64,000 bases of DNA, from the NCBI GenBank assembly GCA_021772075.1, contig JAETNQ010000001.1, positions 1 through 64,000 on the forward strand, in the 5' to 3' direction. Within the stretch, counting starts at the first letter, position 1; each line of letters begins with the position of its first letter. A program made the position numbers and the translations under genes. Positions 1 to 9,441 of this stretch are shown piece by piece. The notes under the pieces are model-generated. The model made no database searches. It had not been told where the DNA came from and was given only the letters and a program-made list of their open reading frames with translations. Source of the DNA: Lachnospiraceae bacterium. GTDB lineage: Bacteria > Bacillota > Clostridia > Lachnospirales > Lachnospiraceae.

Positions 1-60
1 CTCCGTATAGCGGTATCAAAAGTTGAGACTTAACTTTTAATACCCATGATAGAAATATAG

Positions 61-1074
61 TCTATTGTCACATATTTTGCCGCTATAGTCGAGGTACCTA
101 CTATCTACCGTTTACGGACAGACGGTACTGTTTTTGTAAACGGACGCGGCAAAAAGAAAAGTAAGAACCAACGGTATTCAGAACTCTTCCGCAGATTTCT
201 TGAGCGCCAGACGGTTTATGACTGGCATACGGCAAGCTTCCAGGGGCGGAACAATTACTGTAAAACAGATACGGATGCCACCTTTATGCACATGAAAGAT
301 GACCATATGAGGAATGCCCAGCTAAAACCGGGATATAATGTACAGATCGCCGTGGACAGTGAATATATCGTGGCTGCCGATGTCTTTCAGGACAGGAATG
401 ATGTCTGGACGTTAGTCCCATTTTTAAAAACAATGGAAAAGAACCTTTTATTCCGGTACCCAAGCGTGACTGCCGATTCCGGATATGAAAGCGAAGAAGG
501 ATACACGTACTTAAGAGAGTGCGGGCAGGCCCCGTATATAAAGCCCCAGACCTACGGGAAGTGGAAAAAACGCAGTTTCAAACAGGATATCAGCAAGCGG
601 GAAAACATGCGTTATGATGAAACAGCTGATACATACACCTGTCATGCAGGGCAGCTTCTTTCCCCGCTTTATATCAGGAAACAGAAAAGTAAAAGTGGGT
701 ATGAATCAGAAGTGACCGTCTATGAGTGCGAAGATTGCAGCGGTTGTGCCTACAAAAGTAAATGTACAAAAGCAAAAGGGAACAAGCGGCTGTGCCTGTC
801 AAAAAGTTTTTTGGAAAAACGGCAGGAATCTTATGAAAACATCCTGAGTGAAACAGGGATCAGATACCGGATGAACCGTTCCATTCAAGTAGAAGGTGCA
901 TTTGGTGTCCTGAAAAATGACTATGGATTCCAAAGATTTCTGCTGCGTGGGAAAACAAAGGTAAAACTTGAAATACTTTTGCTATGCATAGGGTATAACA
1001 TCAATAAGCTACATGAAAAAATACAAAAAGAAAGGACAGGAAGCCATCTGTTTGCAGTGAAAGGGACAGCTTAA
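61..1074 (+). pseudogene. IS1182-family transposase, 5'-truncated remnant
   Basis: The frame reads as the C-terminal part of an IS1182-type DDE transposase. A linker rich in Lys/Arg (about 124-180) is followed by the family block KTDTDATFMHMKDDHM, then HMRNAQLKPGYNVQIA, the second catalytic Asp in TADSGY (about 475), a Cys cluster (CEDCSGCAYKSKC), and the catalytic Glu in VEGAFG near the end. The first ATG in frame is at 286, but homologous residues continue upstream to about position 97-110. In-frame stops at 31 and 58 close the frame before the N-terminal DNA-binding part and the first catalytic Asp (usually in a DGTK-like motif). The other two upstream frames do not supply it. I infer a non-functional remnant left by deletion or recombination. 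If the missing part lies in another frame beyond the window edge, it would instead be a frameshifted copy. Confidence 0.85.
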
Positions 1075-1114
1075 ACCCTTTAAAACAGGAACCGTTATTA
1101 AAGTACGCCCAAAA

Positions 1115-1157
1115 TCCAGCAGATTTTCTTGAAACAAGAAAACGCTGGACTTTTTTT
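1115..1157 (+). terminator. Rho-independent terminator after the transposase
   Basis: An imperfect stem (TCCAGCAGATTTTCTTG against CAAGAAAACGCTGGA) with a short AAA loop is followed by seven T. It lies 40 bases after the transposase stop and is probably carried by the element. Confidence 0.75.
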
Positions 1158-1160
1158 GTC

Positions 1161-1303
1161 GAAATAGAGCGAGGGTATCGCTCAATCATCTAATTTTATG
1201 ATTTTGCGACACCCCCTTCGGTGTGAGAAAGACTTGCTTTGCAAGTCTTAGTACTTCTTAGCGAAATGCCCTCTGGCATGAGCTTTAGAAGTACTTCTCA
1301 CAC
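1161..1303. repeat. Palindrome-rich spacer between the IS remnant and the response regulator
   Basis: This non-coding stretch holds several inverted repeats: GAGCGA/TCGCTC (about 1167-1183), ACACC/GGTGT (1209-1224), an outer arm GTGTGAGAA (1221-1229) with its exact complement TTCTCACAC (1295-1303), GACTTGC/GCAAGTC (1231-1247), AGTACTTCT/AGAAGTACT (1250-1258 / 1287-1295), and ATGCC/GGCAT (1266-1279). The outer arm ends on the stop codon of the minus-strand response regulator gene, so the structure could terminate that transcript. The TTTTGCGACA sequence near 1203 may mark the right end of the IS, but I could not match it to a left end. Confidence 0.6.
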
Positions 1304-1953
1304 TAATACAATTTAATTAAATTATTCTTAATTGCAAAAACAGCCGCCTGAGTTCTATCATTTACCTCTATTTTTTTAAAAATATTAGATATATGATTTT
1401 TTACGGTTCTTTCACTAATATTCAATATAATAGCTATTTCTTTATTAAACATACCATTGGCTACCTGTATCAAAACTTCTAATTCTCTTTTCGTTAAGGT
1501 ATTAATTTTTTCTTTATCAAGATCCCTATTTGCTAAACGGTAATTTAAAGACGGAATCAGACTTGCCTGTATATAACTCTCTCCATTATAAATAGAAAAT
1601 ATAGCTTTTTTCAATTCAGCTGATTCTGAATCCTTTAAAATATAACCATCTACTCCTATATCCACTGCTTTTAATAAATATTCTACCTCATTATGAACAG
1701 TAAGAATCAACACCTTAATATTCATATTATTATTTTTTATTTCCTCTAGAACTTCAATTCCATTCTTATTTGGCATATTGATATCTAACAATAATACATC
1801 CGGCTCCACCTTTTTTAAACATTCTAAACATTCTATTCCATCTGCAGCTTCAGCAACAACCTTAATACTGCCATCAAATTCCAAAAGCTGTCTAACTCCT
1901 TCCCTCATTAAAACATGATCATCCGCTATCATTACTTTAATATTCATGTTCAT
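1303..1953 (-). CDS. NarL/FixJ-family response regulator (DegU-like)
   Basis: A 216-residue two-domain regulator. The receiver domain (about 1-120) has the acidic pair DD at 11-12, the phospho-acceptor Asp57 in LLLDINMP and the conserved Lys in YILKD. The C-terminal LuxR-type helix-turn-helix (about 150-212) carries LTKRELEVL and the recognition helix ISERTVKNHISNIF. It should bind DNA when phosphorylated by the adjacent kinase, whose stop codon lies 13 bases upstream, so the two are one operon with the kinase first. The target genes cannot be told from the sequence. The pair resembles DegS/DegU by domain make-up only. The operon is AT-richer than genes further from the origin. Confidence 0.92.
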   Translation of the reverse strand: MNMNIKVMIADDHVLMREGVRQLLEFDGSIKVVAEAADGIECLECLKKVEPDVLLLDINMPNKNGIEVLEEIKNNNMNIKVLILTVHNEVEYLLKAVDIGVDGYILKDSESAELKKAIFSIYNGESYIQASLIPSLNYRLANRDLDKEKINTLTKRELEVLIQVANGMFNKEIAIILNISERTVKNHISNIFKKIEVNDRTQAAVFAIKNNLIKLY

Positions 1954-1966
1954 TTTTCTCCCTAAA

Positions 1967-2911
1967 TTAATCTATCAATGGAACTATAATTTTTATAGTA
2001 GTTCCATAATCAGGTTTAGAATCAATTTCCATAGTTCCAAATAAAAGTTCAACTCTTTCTTTTAAAATTGAAAGTCCAAAATGATTATCCTTCGAAAAAG
2101 ATACATCATTACTATCAAAACTTATACCATTATCTGAAACTATAATTAAACAATTATCATCATCATTTTTCTTAATTTCAAAGAAAATTTTCGTACCTCT
2201 TGAATGTTTAATTGCGTTATTTAAGCACTCCTCTACTATACGAAATATGGTCATTAATATTAAAGAATTATTACAGTTTATATTTTCAATATTATAATCT
2301 ATACTTATTTTTGATGTCTCACTAAATTTTTCGACCAATCTTTCAAAAGATTCTTTTAAACCCAAATCATCAAATGTCATAGGATGTAAATCAAATATAG
2401 TATTTCTAATTTCCTTTATGACAGATCTTAATTTCTTATTTATTATCTCAAGTTCAAGTTTTGCACGTATAGGGTCTTCATCAATATACAAAGAACTTAA
2501 TTCTATTTTATGTGTCAAATGTGTTAAATTCTGCAAAGAAGTATCATGTAATTCTCTTGCAATGCGGTGTCTTTCTTTTTCCTGGATATCCAATATTTGA
2601 AGATGTTTATTAAGAAGCTCCTTACCAAAACTGCTTTTTAAATCTATACCATCTTTTTCATAATCTGAATCAATTTCTTTTAAAACAGCAGTCTTTGAAG
2701 AAATAACATTTTTAGAAAAAAGATATTCTTCAAAAAGTTTCAAAAGAGTACCTAAAGTATTTATTCTTGAATCAATAGTATACAAATAATTATTATATAA
2801 TTGGTATTCATTATCATTTTCGCTTGATTCCAGTTTTTTCAAAATATCTTCTTTTTCTAAAAGAAAACTTTTATATATTTCTACTAAGCTTTCATATAAT
2901 TCACCTGACAT
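1967..2911 (-). CDS. Cytoplasmic sensor histidine kinase, HisKA_3 type (DegS-like)
   Basis: A soluble kinase of about 314 residues with no transmembrane helix. An N-terminal coiled-coil-like sensor region is followed by the HisKA_3 dimerisation helix with phospho-His about residue 122 in RIARELHDTSLQNL, then an HATPase domain with N box (EECLNNAIKHS), G1 box (VSDNGISF) and G2 region (HFGLSILKERV ... YGTTIKI). The longest frame begins with GTG at 2941, but I chose the ATG at 2911 because an AGG sits six bases upstream, while the GTG has no ribosome binding site. It presumably phosphorylates the downstream NarL-type regulator. The architecture matches DegS, which senses intracellular cues; the signal here is unknown. 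Confidence 0.9.
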   Translation of the reverse strand: MSGELYESLVEIYKSFLLEKEDILKKLESSENDNEYQLYNNYLYTIDSRINTLGTLLKLFEEYLFSKNVISSKTAVLKEIDSDYEKDGIDLKSSFGKELLNKHLQILDIQEKERHRIARELHDTSLQNLTHLTHKIELSSLYIDEDPIRAKLELEIINKKLRSVIKEIRNTIFDLHPMTFDDLGLKESFERLVEKFSETSKISIDYNIENINCNNSLILMTIFRIVEECLNNAIKHSRGTKIFFEIKKNDDDNCLIIVSDNGISFDSNDVSFSKDNHFGLSILKERVELLFGTMEIDSKPDYGTTIKIIVPLID

Positions 2912-2946
2912 AACAAACCTCATAAAAGGAACATTGTACACATTAA

Positions 2947-2956
2947 ATTATACCAT
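2947..2956 (-). promoter_or_regulatory. Extended -10 promoter of the two-component operon
   Basis: On the minus strand TGGTATAAT gives a perfect -10 hexamer with an extended TGn element, about 35 bases before the chosen kinase start. The -35 region is poor, as is usual for extended -10 promoters. Confidence 0.5.
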
Positions 2957-3003
2957 ACAAAAAAATATTTTTCATTATTATTTATTTGTAAAAGATAATC
3001 AAA

Positions 3004-3738
3004 TTATCTTATTGGTTCCTTAGAAGGAAGTCCTGCTTTTCTTGGAAATTTCGGCGGTGTTTCTTTTACTTTGTCAATCACAAGAAAATTTCTATATATC
3101 TTTGAAGAAGGGAGAAAAAAATCTACTTGTTTTTCTACTTTCCCGCCCAATATAGAAATTGCCTTTTTTGCATTGGAAAGTTCGTCCGTAAGTTTTTCTG
3201 ATTTATAACAAATAAACTTACCTTTCTTCTTTACAAAAGGAATACAATATTCAGAGAGAGTAGAAAGATTTGCTACTGCTCTGGAAACACATAAATCAAA
3301 TTTTTCTCTCCCTCTATTTTCTTTTGCATAATCCTCTGCCCTTCCATGAATTACAGAAATATTTTTCAATCCAAGTTGATTTATAACTTCCTCTAAAAAA
3401 TGAATTCTTTTTTTTAAAGAATCCAATAAAACAATATCCAAATCAGGAAAAGCAATTTTAAGCGGAATACCAGGAAATCCAGCTCCAGTTCCTACATCAA
3501 TTATAGAAATTTCTTTTTTTAAAAAAGCAACTTTTACAAGAGAAAGACTATCAATAAAATGTTTTTTTAAGACATCATTAAAATCTGTGATCGCTGTCAG
3601 ATTCATAAAAGAATTCCACTCTATAAGAATTTCATAATACTGCATAAACTGATCGAACTGATTCTCTCCTAGATAAATATCTAACTCATTCAAATCTTCT
3701 TTAAACTGGTCGAAGTAAAAATTCTTTAAATTATCCAA
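3004..3738 (-). CDS. rsmG: 16S rRNA (guanine527-N7)-methyltransferase
   Basis: RsmG (GidB) uses S-adenosylmethionine to methylate G527 in the 530 loop of 16S rRNA; its loss is known to give low-level streptomycin resistance in other bacteria. The 244-residue length is normal. The SAM-binding motif I, DVGTGAGFPGIPL, is intact, and CVSRAVANLSTL follows in the expected place. It is the last gene of the minus-strand run mnmE-mnmG-rsmG, with 14 bases between mnmG and rsmG, so co-transcription is expected. In many Firmicutes noc/parA/parB follow rsmG; here a two-component system follows instead. Confidence 0.97.
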   Translation of the reverse strand: MDNLKNFYFDQFKEDLNELDIYLGENQFDQFMQYYEILIEWNSFMNLTAITDFNDVLKKHFIDSLSLVKVAFLKKEISIIDVGTGAGFPGIPLKIAFPDLDIVLLDSLKKRIHFLEEVINQLGLKNISVIHGRAEDYAKENRGREKFDLCVSRAVANLSTLSEYCIPFVKKKGKFICYKSEKLTDELSNAKKAISILGGKVEKQVDFFLPSSKIYRNFLVIDKVKETPPKFPRKAGLPSKEPIR

Positions 3739-3752
3739 ACTAACTCTCCATC

Positions 3753-5645
3753 TTAATTATCTTTTTTAAAATGCTCCAAATAAATAAGCAAAACAGAAAT
3801 ATCTGCAGGAGAAACCCCGGATATGCGGGAAGCCTGCCCTATCGATACTGGTTTTCTATCCATTAATTTTTGTCTCGCTTCTAATCGAAGACTTTTTACA
3901 TCATGATAATCCAAATTTTCAGGTATTTTCTTATTTTCCATTTTCTTAAACTGGGATACCTGTTTTAATTGCCTGGAAATATAACCTTCATATTTTATTT
4001 CTATTTCCACCTGCTCTATCACATCTTCAGGTAAAGGTACCCTGTCAGTATCGATTTCAGACAAAATATCATAAGATAATTCAGGACGGCACATTAATTC
4101 CGCCATACTCGTTGCCGTCTTTAATTCCGAACTTCCCTTCAAAGAAAGAAACTTCTGTACGTTTTTAGAAGCTCCCACCATAAGATTCTTTAAACGTTTC
4201 ATTTCTTCATTTATCATTTTCTTTTTTATCAGAGTTGCTTCATAATCTTTTTCAGAAATAAGTCCGACCCTATATCCTTTTTCCCTTAAACGTAGATCTG
4301 CATTATCCTGACGAAGCAAAAGACGATATTCCGCCCGGGATGTCATCATACGGTAAGGTTCAAAATTATCTTTCGTCACAAGATCATCGATAAGAACTCC
4401 TATATACGCTTCCGAACGATCCAATATTATCTGCTCTCTGCCTTTTATCAAAAGAGCTGCATTGATTCCTGCAACCAATCCTTGCGCTGCCGCTTCCTCG
4501 TAACCGCTGCTTCCATTCAGCTGTCCAGCACTAAAAAGTCCTTTTATGTCTTTAAATTCCAAAGTCGGATATAATTGCTTTGCATTAATACAATCATATT
4601 CTATAGCATATGCATTTCTTACTATTTTACAATTCTCAAGTCCCGGCACTGTCCGGTACATAGCAATCTGTACATCTTCTGGAAGCGAAGAAGACATCCC
4701 GCCCACATACATTTCATTTGTATATAATCCTTCCGGTTCGATAAAAACCTGATGCCTTTCTTTATCAGCAAATTTAACTACCTTATCCTCTATAGAAGGA
4801 CAATATCTCGGTCCTGTTCCCTCTATCACTCCTGCATAAATCGGAGAACGATCCAAATTTTCCCTGATAATTTTATGAGTTTCTGCATTGGTATAAGTAA
4901 GCCAGCAGGAAACCTGGTCGATCTGTACATCTTCTGGATTGGTAGAAAATGAAAAAGGAATTACTCTTTCATCTCCAAATTGTTCTTCCATTTTAGAAAA
5001 ATCAATAGTTCGTTTATCCATCCTGGCAGGAGTTCCTGTCTTAAACCTTCTTATTTCAATTCCAAGATCTTTCAAAGAATCTGTCAAATAATTTGCTGCC
5101 TGCAATCCGTTCGGCCCCGTATATGTAATAGCTTCGCCGCAGAGGCATCTCGCTTTCAAATAAGTTCCTGTACATAAAATTACTGCCTTACATTCATAAA
5201 CAGAACCTGTAAAAGTCTTTACACCTGTAATTTTCCTATTTTCTGTCAATATTTCACAAATTTCTGCTTGTTTTATCGTAATATTATCCTGGTTTTCCAG
5301 TACTTTTCTCATTGTCCTGGAATATTCCGCCTTATCCGCCTGGGCTCTGAGAGAATGAACCGCCGGGCCTTTGGAACGATTCAGCATTTTCGACTGGATA
5401 AATGTCCGGTCAATAACTTTTCCCATTTCTCCCCCAAGAGCATCCACTTCCCTCACCAGATGCCCTTTGGAAGAACCTCCTATATTCGGATTACATGGCA
5501 TTAAAGCAATGCTGTCTATGCTGACTGTAAAAATAACCGTTTCCATTCCAAGCCTTGCGCAGGCAAGGGCAGCCTCACATCCGGCATGGCCGGCTCCTAT
5601 CACGCAAACATCCACTTTTTCTCTTACTTTTACTTCCACGGCCAT
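3753..5645 (-). CDS. mnmG: tRNA uridine-5-carboxymethylaminomethyl modification enzyme, FAD subunit
   Basis: MnmG (GidA) works with MnmE to install the cmnm5 group on wobble U34 of certain tRNAs, using FAD, NADH, GTP and methylene-tetrahydrofolate. The protein has the N-terminal dinucleotide motif [10 protein letters not shown], the family signature [23 protein letters not shown], the second signature region around [11 protein letters not shown], and the C-terminal helical domain ending about residue 630, a full-length match. The longest frame starts with TTG, but AGGAAGG lies correctly in front of the ATG at 5645, which I take as the start. mnmE lies 77 bases upstream on the same strand. Confidence 0.98.
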   Translation of the reverse strand: MAVEVKVREKVDVCVIGAGHAGCEAALACARLGMETVIFTVSIDSIALMPCNPNIGGSSKGHLVREVDALGGEMGKVIDRTFIQSKMLNRSKGPAVHSLRAQADKAEYSRTMRKVLENQDNITIKQAEICEILTENRKITGVKTFTGSVYECKAVILCTGTYLKARCLCGEAITYTGPNGLQAANYLTDSLKDLGIEIRRFKTGTPARMDKRTIDFSKMEEQFGDERVIPFSFSTNPEDVQIDQVSCWLTYTNAETHKIIRENLDRSPIYAGVIEGTGPRYCPSIEDKVVKFADKERHQVFIEPEGLYTNEMYVGGMSSSLPEDVQIAMYRTVPGLENCKIVRNAYAIEYDCINAKQLYPTLEFKDIKGLFSAGQLNGSSGYEEAAAQGLVAGINAALLIKGREQIILDRSEAYIGVLIDDLVTKDNFEPYRMMTSRAEYRLLLRQDNADLRLREKGYRVGLISEKDYEATLIKKKMINEEMKRLKNLMVGASKNVQKFLSLKGSSELKTATSMAELMCRPELSYDILSEIDTDRVPLPEDVIEQVEIEIKYEGYISRQLKQVSQFKKMENKKIPENLDYHDVKSLRLEARQKLMDRKPVSIGQASRISGVSPADISVLLIYLEHFKKDN

Positions 5646-5722
5646 CAAAAAAATTCCTTCCTCTTATATCAATGAGTTAACAACCCCTCTGCAAAAAACG
5701 GGAAATCAATATCTTCATTCTT

Positions 5723-7141
5723 CTATTTTCCCATGCAGAATTTAGAAAAAATTTCATTTATCAGATCTTCGCCCACTTCTTCTCCTATAATTTTTCCTAA
5801 AGAAGCATAACTGCTCATTAAATCAATAGAATAAAAATCTTCCGGCATATCGTTTTCAATACTTACTTTTACTTGAAGCATACTTTCATAAGCATCCATA
5901 ATAGCTTCTTTATGTCTTACATTAGTTATTATTGCTTCATTATCATAAGAAATATCACCATGGAAAAACATATCTTTTATCATTTCCTCCAATCGGTCCA
6001 TTCCTTTATTTTCTTTGACAGAAGTTCTAATCAATGGAAAATCAGACAAAAAACCATCTGGAATCCTTAATAAAAATTCACGTTTTACCATATCTTCCGT
6101 TATACAATGTTCCAAATCCGTTTTATTAAAAAGTATAATAAATTTTTTATCCGATATCATTTCCATAATATCATAATCATTTTCATCCAAAGAAACAGAT
6201 GCATCTATCACATAAAGAATCAAATCCGCTTCATCCGCATATTTTCTTGCTTTTCCTACTCCGATTTCTTCCACTTTATCCGTTGTCTGCCGAATACCTG
6301 CAGTATCCACCATATTCAAATGAATTCCATTCAAATAAACGCTTTCTTCCAGCACATCCCTTGTTGTTCCTGCAATATCTGTAACTATCGCTTTCTCTTC
6401 TCCCGTAAAAAGATTTAAAAAAGAAGATTTACCGACATTCGGTTTTCCTACAATAACCGTACGGATTCCTTCTTTTAATATTTTTCCATTATCAAAAGAA
6501 TCCATCCATTTTTTTAAAGAACCTAAAATATTATCCGTTTTTTCCAATAATTTTTCCCGATATCCTTCCAAGCTGATATGTTCCGGATCATCCAATGCAG
6601 ATTCTATATAAGCTATTTCATAAAGAATATCATTTCTAAGTTTTTGAATAAAATCAAAAACAGAACCTTTTAACTGATTCACAGAATTTTTTAAGGCAAG
6701 ATTATTTTTGGCATGGATAATATCCATTACGGCTTCCGCTTTTGATAAATCGATTCTTCCGTTCAAAAAAGCCCTCTTTGTAAATTCCCCCGGTTCCGCA
6801 AGCCTGGCTCCATTTCTTATGACAGTTTCCAATATTCTTTTTGTCATAAGAATACCGCCATGGCAGTTTATTTCCACCGTATCTTCCGCCGTATAGCTGT
6901 TTGGAGCTTTCATCAGGCTTACCATCACTTCATCTATTATACTCCTTTGGCCATTGCTTTTATCCACGATATAACCATAATGGATAGTATGCGAAGAAAA
7001 TTCACGGAAACAGGATTTTCCTGATTTTGATTCATAAATTTTATCTGCAATTTGAATAGCATCTTCACCGCTGATCCTTATTATGGCAATTCCTGAATCC
7101 ACCATTCCTGTAGCTACCGCTGTAATTGTATCACTTTTCAT
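5723..7141 (-). CDS. mnmE: tRNA uridine-5-carboxymethylaminomethyl modification GTPase
   Basis: MnmE (TrmE) is the GTPase partner of MnmG. Visible are the N-terminal folate-binding domain (TAVATGMVDSGIAIIRISG), the helical domain, and a G domain with G1 GKPNVGKSS, G3 DTAG and G4 NKTD. The protein ends with the family's invariant C-terminal motif, here FCMGK, whose Cys is needed for modification. The open frame extends ten residues further to an ATG at 7171, but that ATG lies inside the terminator hairpin, and family members begin near MKSDTITAVAT, so I place the start at 7141. Its GGGAG is about 12 bases away, a loose fit. Confidence 0.97.
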   Translation of the reverse strand: MKSDTITAVATGMVDSGIAIIRISGEDAIQIADKIYESKSGKSCFREFSSHTIHYGYIVDKSNGQRSIIDEVMVSLMKAPNSYTAEDTVEINCHGGILMTKRILETVIRNGARLAEPGEFTKRAFLNGRIDLSKAEAVMDIIHAKNNLALKNSVNQLKGSVFDFIQKLRNDILYEIAYIESALDDPEHISLEGYREKLLEKTDNILGSLKKWMDSFDNGKILKEGIRTVIVGKPNVGKSSFLNLFTGEEKAIVTDIAGTTRDVLEESVYLNGIHLNMVDTAGIRQTTDKVEEIGVGKARKYADEADLILYVIDASVSLDENDYDIMEMISDKKFIILFNKTDLEHCITEDMVKREFLLRIPDGFLSDFPLIRTSVKENKGMDRLEEMIKDMFFHGDISYDNEAIITNVRHKEAIMDAYESMLQVKVSIENDMPEDFYSIDLMSSYASLGKIIGEEVGEDLINEIFSKFCMGK

Positions 7142-7176
7142 AACAATAATAAACTCCCAAAAAACATCCATTTTAT

Positions 7177-7210
7177 AAAACCCTTGAACTTCTGAAAATT
7201 CAAGGGTTTT
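7177..7210 (-). terminator. Terminator between jag and mnmE
   Basis: AAAACCCTTGAA and TTCAAGGGTTTT form a perfect 12-bp stem with a 10-base loop, 20 bases after the jag stop. It separates the rpmH-rnpA-yidD-yidC-jag transcript from mnmE-mnmG-rsmG, or attenuates read-through between them. The stem is symmetrical and U-rich in both directions. Confidence 0.85.
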
Positions 7211-7229
7211 ATATGATTTCCGTATTTCA

Positions 7230-7853
7230 TTATTTTTTCAAATTAACAACCACCCTGCGAAACGGTTCTTCCCCTTCGCTATGAGTTGTTACATATTTAT
7301 CATTCTGGAGAGCCGAATGAATAATTCTTCTTTCATAAGGATTCATAGGCTCTAAAGAAACAGAACGTTTTGTCCTTTTCACTTTATATGCAATATTCTT
7401 TGCCAGATTTTCCAAGGTTTCTTTCCTTCTCTGCCTATAATTTTCCGTATCTACTTTCACACGGATATAATTCTCAGACTCTTTATTGATCACAAGAGAA
7501 ACCAAATACTGCAAAGAGTCCAAAGTCTGTCCTCTTTTTCCTATCAAAACTCCCATTTCATCCCCGCTTAAATCAATATCTATATAATGGTCTATCTCAT
7601 CATAATTAATATCTATTGCAACAACAAGACCCATCGCTTCAAAAACACTGTCAAGGAAATCTTTTGCTTTATCTTTGATAGAAGATTTTACCCTTGCCTT
7701 TATAATGGCAGGTTTAGCACCTATTCCAAGAAACCCTGAAGAACCTTCTTCAATGACAATATAATCCAGTTTTTCGCTTGTTACGAGAAGTTTCTGGCAT
7801 GCTTCCGTAATCGCATCGCTTACTGTTTTTGCTGATACTTCCATATATTCCAT
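7230..7853 (-). CDS. jag: Jag/KhpB RNA-binding protein (SpoIIIJ-associated)
   Basis: A 207-residue protein with the three expected parts: the Jag-N domain (about 1-50, with SSGFLGIGAKPA), a type II KH domain around the GKRGQTLDSLQYL loop (about residues 105-117), and an R3H domain with NPYERRIIHSAL (about 170-182). KhpB proteins bind RNA, often as a heterodimer with KhpA, and in several Firmicutes affect cell division and elongation. It sits directly after yidC, its standard neighbour. The frame opens with a GTG one codon earlier, but AGGAGGG is seven bases before the ATG at 7853. The gene is separated from yidC by only 15 bases. Confidence 0.96.
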   Translation of the reverse strand: MEYMEVSAKTVSDAITEACQKLLVTSEKLDYIVIEEGSSGFLGIGAKPAIIKARVKSSIKDKAKDFLDSVFEAMGLVVAIDINYDEIDHYIDIDLSGDEMGVLIGKRGQTLDSLQYLVSLVINKESENYIRVKVDTENYRQRRKETLENLAKNIAYKVKRTKRSVSLEPMNPYERRIIHSALQNDKYVTTHSEGEEPFRRVVVNLKK

Positions 7854-7868
7854 CACAATACCCTCCTG

Positions 7869-9155
7869 TCAGTTTTTATTATTCTTTTCATTATACTGCT
7901 TTACCATATTCGCCTTAGAAGCAAGGCTTCCTGCTTTTGCATTCCTGTTATAGTATTCTGTCGATTTTTTAACAGCAAGATCCTTCTCTTCCTGCGTCAT
8001 AGAAGAAGCCTTCGATGAAATGGTTCTTGTACTCATATTTGCATAATTATTGATTGTTTTTGGATTAACCCCCGCTTTTTCAAGCTTTTTATTCCTTTTT
8101 TCAACATTCTTCTTAATAAGCTCATCCAAATCCATCTTATCGATATGTCTATTAATAATAACCTGCTGGATACTTCTTACCACAGATCCGGCAATCCAGT
8201 AAAGTCCCATACCTGCGGGAAGCGTATAACAAAATATTGCAGACATAAGAGGCATCATATAATTCATTGTTTTCATAGAAGAAGCCATCGCATTTTCCTG
8301 AGAATTATTATTTTCAGGCTGCGGCATAAGCTTCGTATTAATCCATTGGGTCACTGCAGATAAAACAGGAACCGCAATGGCAGCTGCAACCATAAGATAA
8401 GATCCGGCTGCAATAGCTTCCTTTACGATAAAGGAAGGGGAATTCCCTATATTTAATCCTAAAAAATTATTATATCTTTCCAATGTCTCTACTGTCGTAC
8501 TTACATCTGCAGAAAGGGAAGGAAACTTTTCGGCCAGGCTGCTCCATTCCAGCGTAGAGGCACGGTTCAACACATCAATAAAAGTATTCCTTATATATTC
8601 CATATTGCCGCCTGTAAAAGCTTCATTGGCAAATTGTTTGGTAAACATGGAAGCGTCTTTAAAAGTCTGGATAAATTCCACGCTGCCAGGCTGTGCGATC
8701 AGCTCGTCCACCAAAGGGAAAAATGCATCTTTAATCTTTCCTACGTAAGCGGGCATAGCATATATAACACGGTATAAAGCAAACAATATAGGCATCTGGA
8801 TCAGAAGCTGAACGCAGCTGCCGGTAGCGGAAACTCCATATTTTGCATATACCGCCTGCGTTTCATCGTTCATCTTCATCATCGATTCATTATCTTTTTT
8901 ATTTTTATACTTTGCCTGAATAGCCTGAAGTTCAGGATTCATTTTTGCAGAAAGCTTTGAAAATTTCTGCTGTTTTACCGTTAAAGGCATCATAAGAAGA
9001 TATATAACAATCGTAAATAAAATAATAGATAAACCAATATTAGGAATACCTATCTTGTCCAAACAGAAAAAAATACCTTCCATTATATATCCGAGAAGTT
9101 TTGCAACCGGCCCTATAATAAAGGTCTTATTCTGCGTTAAAATTATTCCGGGCAA
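7869..9155 (-). CDS. yidC: Membrane protein insertase YidC/SpoIIIJ/Oxa1
   Basis: YidC inserts and folds membrane proteins alone or with SecYEG. The conserved five-helix core starts about residue 35 (LSIILFTIVIYLLMMPLTVK). The cytoplasmic hairpin loop follows (KMNPELQAIQAKYK), then a helix with SCVQLLIQMPILFALYR and two later membrane helices (MNYMMPLMSAIFCYTLPAGMGLYW). A large insert (about 145-235) lies between core helices, and there is a basic C-terminal tail. The start is TTG at 9155: AGGAGG is seven bases upstream, and no ATG fits as well. I see no lipobox at the N-terminus, unlike B. subtilis SpoIIIJ. It lies in the yidD-yidC-jag run. Confidence 0.97.
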   Translation of the reverse strand: MPGIILTQNKTFIIGPVAKLLGYIMEGIFFCLDKIGIPNIGLSIILFTIVIYLLMMPLTVKQQKFSKLSAKMNPELQAIQAKYKNKKDNESMMKMNDETQAVYAKYGVSATGSCVQLLIQMPILFALYRVIYAMPAYVGKIKDAFFPLVDELIAQPGSVEFIQTFKDASMFTKQFANEAFTGGNMEYIRNTFIDVLNRASTLEWSSLAEKFPSLSADVSTTVETLERYNNFLGLNIGNSPSFIVKEAIAAGSYLMVAAAIAVPVLSAVTQWINTKLMPQPENNNSQENAMASSMKTMNYMMPLMSAIFCYTLPAGMGLYWIAGSVVRSIQQVIINRHIDKMDLDELIKKNVEKRNKKLEKAGVNPKTINNYANMSTRTISSKASSMTQEEKDLAVKKSTEYYNRNAKAGSLASKANMVKQYNEKNNKN

Positions 9156-9207
9156 TTTCTTTCCTCCTACTTTCCACGAACTATCTTTTTACTTTATTCC
9201 ATGTATT

Positions 9208-9423
9208 CTAAGGCACAGGGTCATATCCTCCCTTAGAAAAAGGATTACACCTCAATATCCTCCAAATAGCCAAAAGCCCCCCTTTCACAGCTCCATATTT
9301 TCTTACGGCTTCCAATCCGTATTCGGAACAAGTAGGTATATAAGGACATTTTGTCGATTTCAACGGTGATAAATACCTTCTATAAAATTGAATCATGCAA
9401 ATAAGTAATTTTTTCATAATCAT
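9208..9423 (-). CDS. yidD: Membrane protein insertion efficiency factor YidD
   Basis: A small protein of about 71 residues with the whole family pattern: an N-terminal amphipathic helix, [10 protein letters not shown], the Cys-containing [19 protein letters not shown], and [13 protein letters not shown] at the C-terminus. YidD is a membrane-associated helper of Sec/YidC-dependent insertion and is typically encoded between rnpA and yidC, as here. Start choice is uncertain: a TTG at 9429, an ATG at 9423 and an ATG at 9417 are possible, and none has a clear ribosome binding site. Translational coupling from rnpA, which ends 12-18 bases upstream, is likely. Confidence 0.96.
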   Translation of the reverse strand: MIMKKLLICMIQFYRRYLSPLKSTKCPYIPTCSEYGLEAVRKYGAVKGGLLAIWRILRCNPFSKGGYDPVP

Positions 9424-9441
9424 TTTCAAATAAAATAAAAA

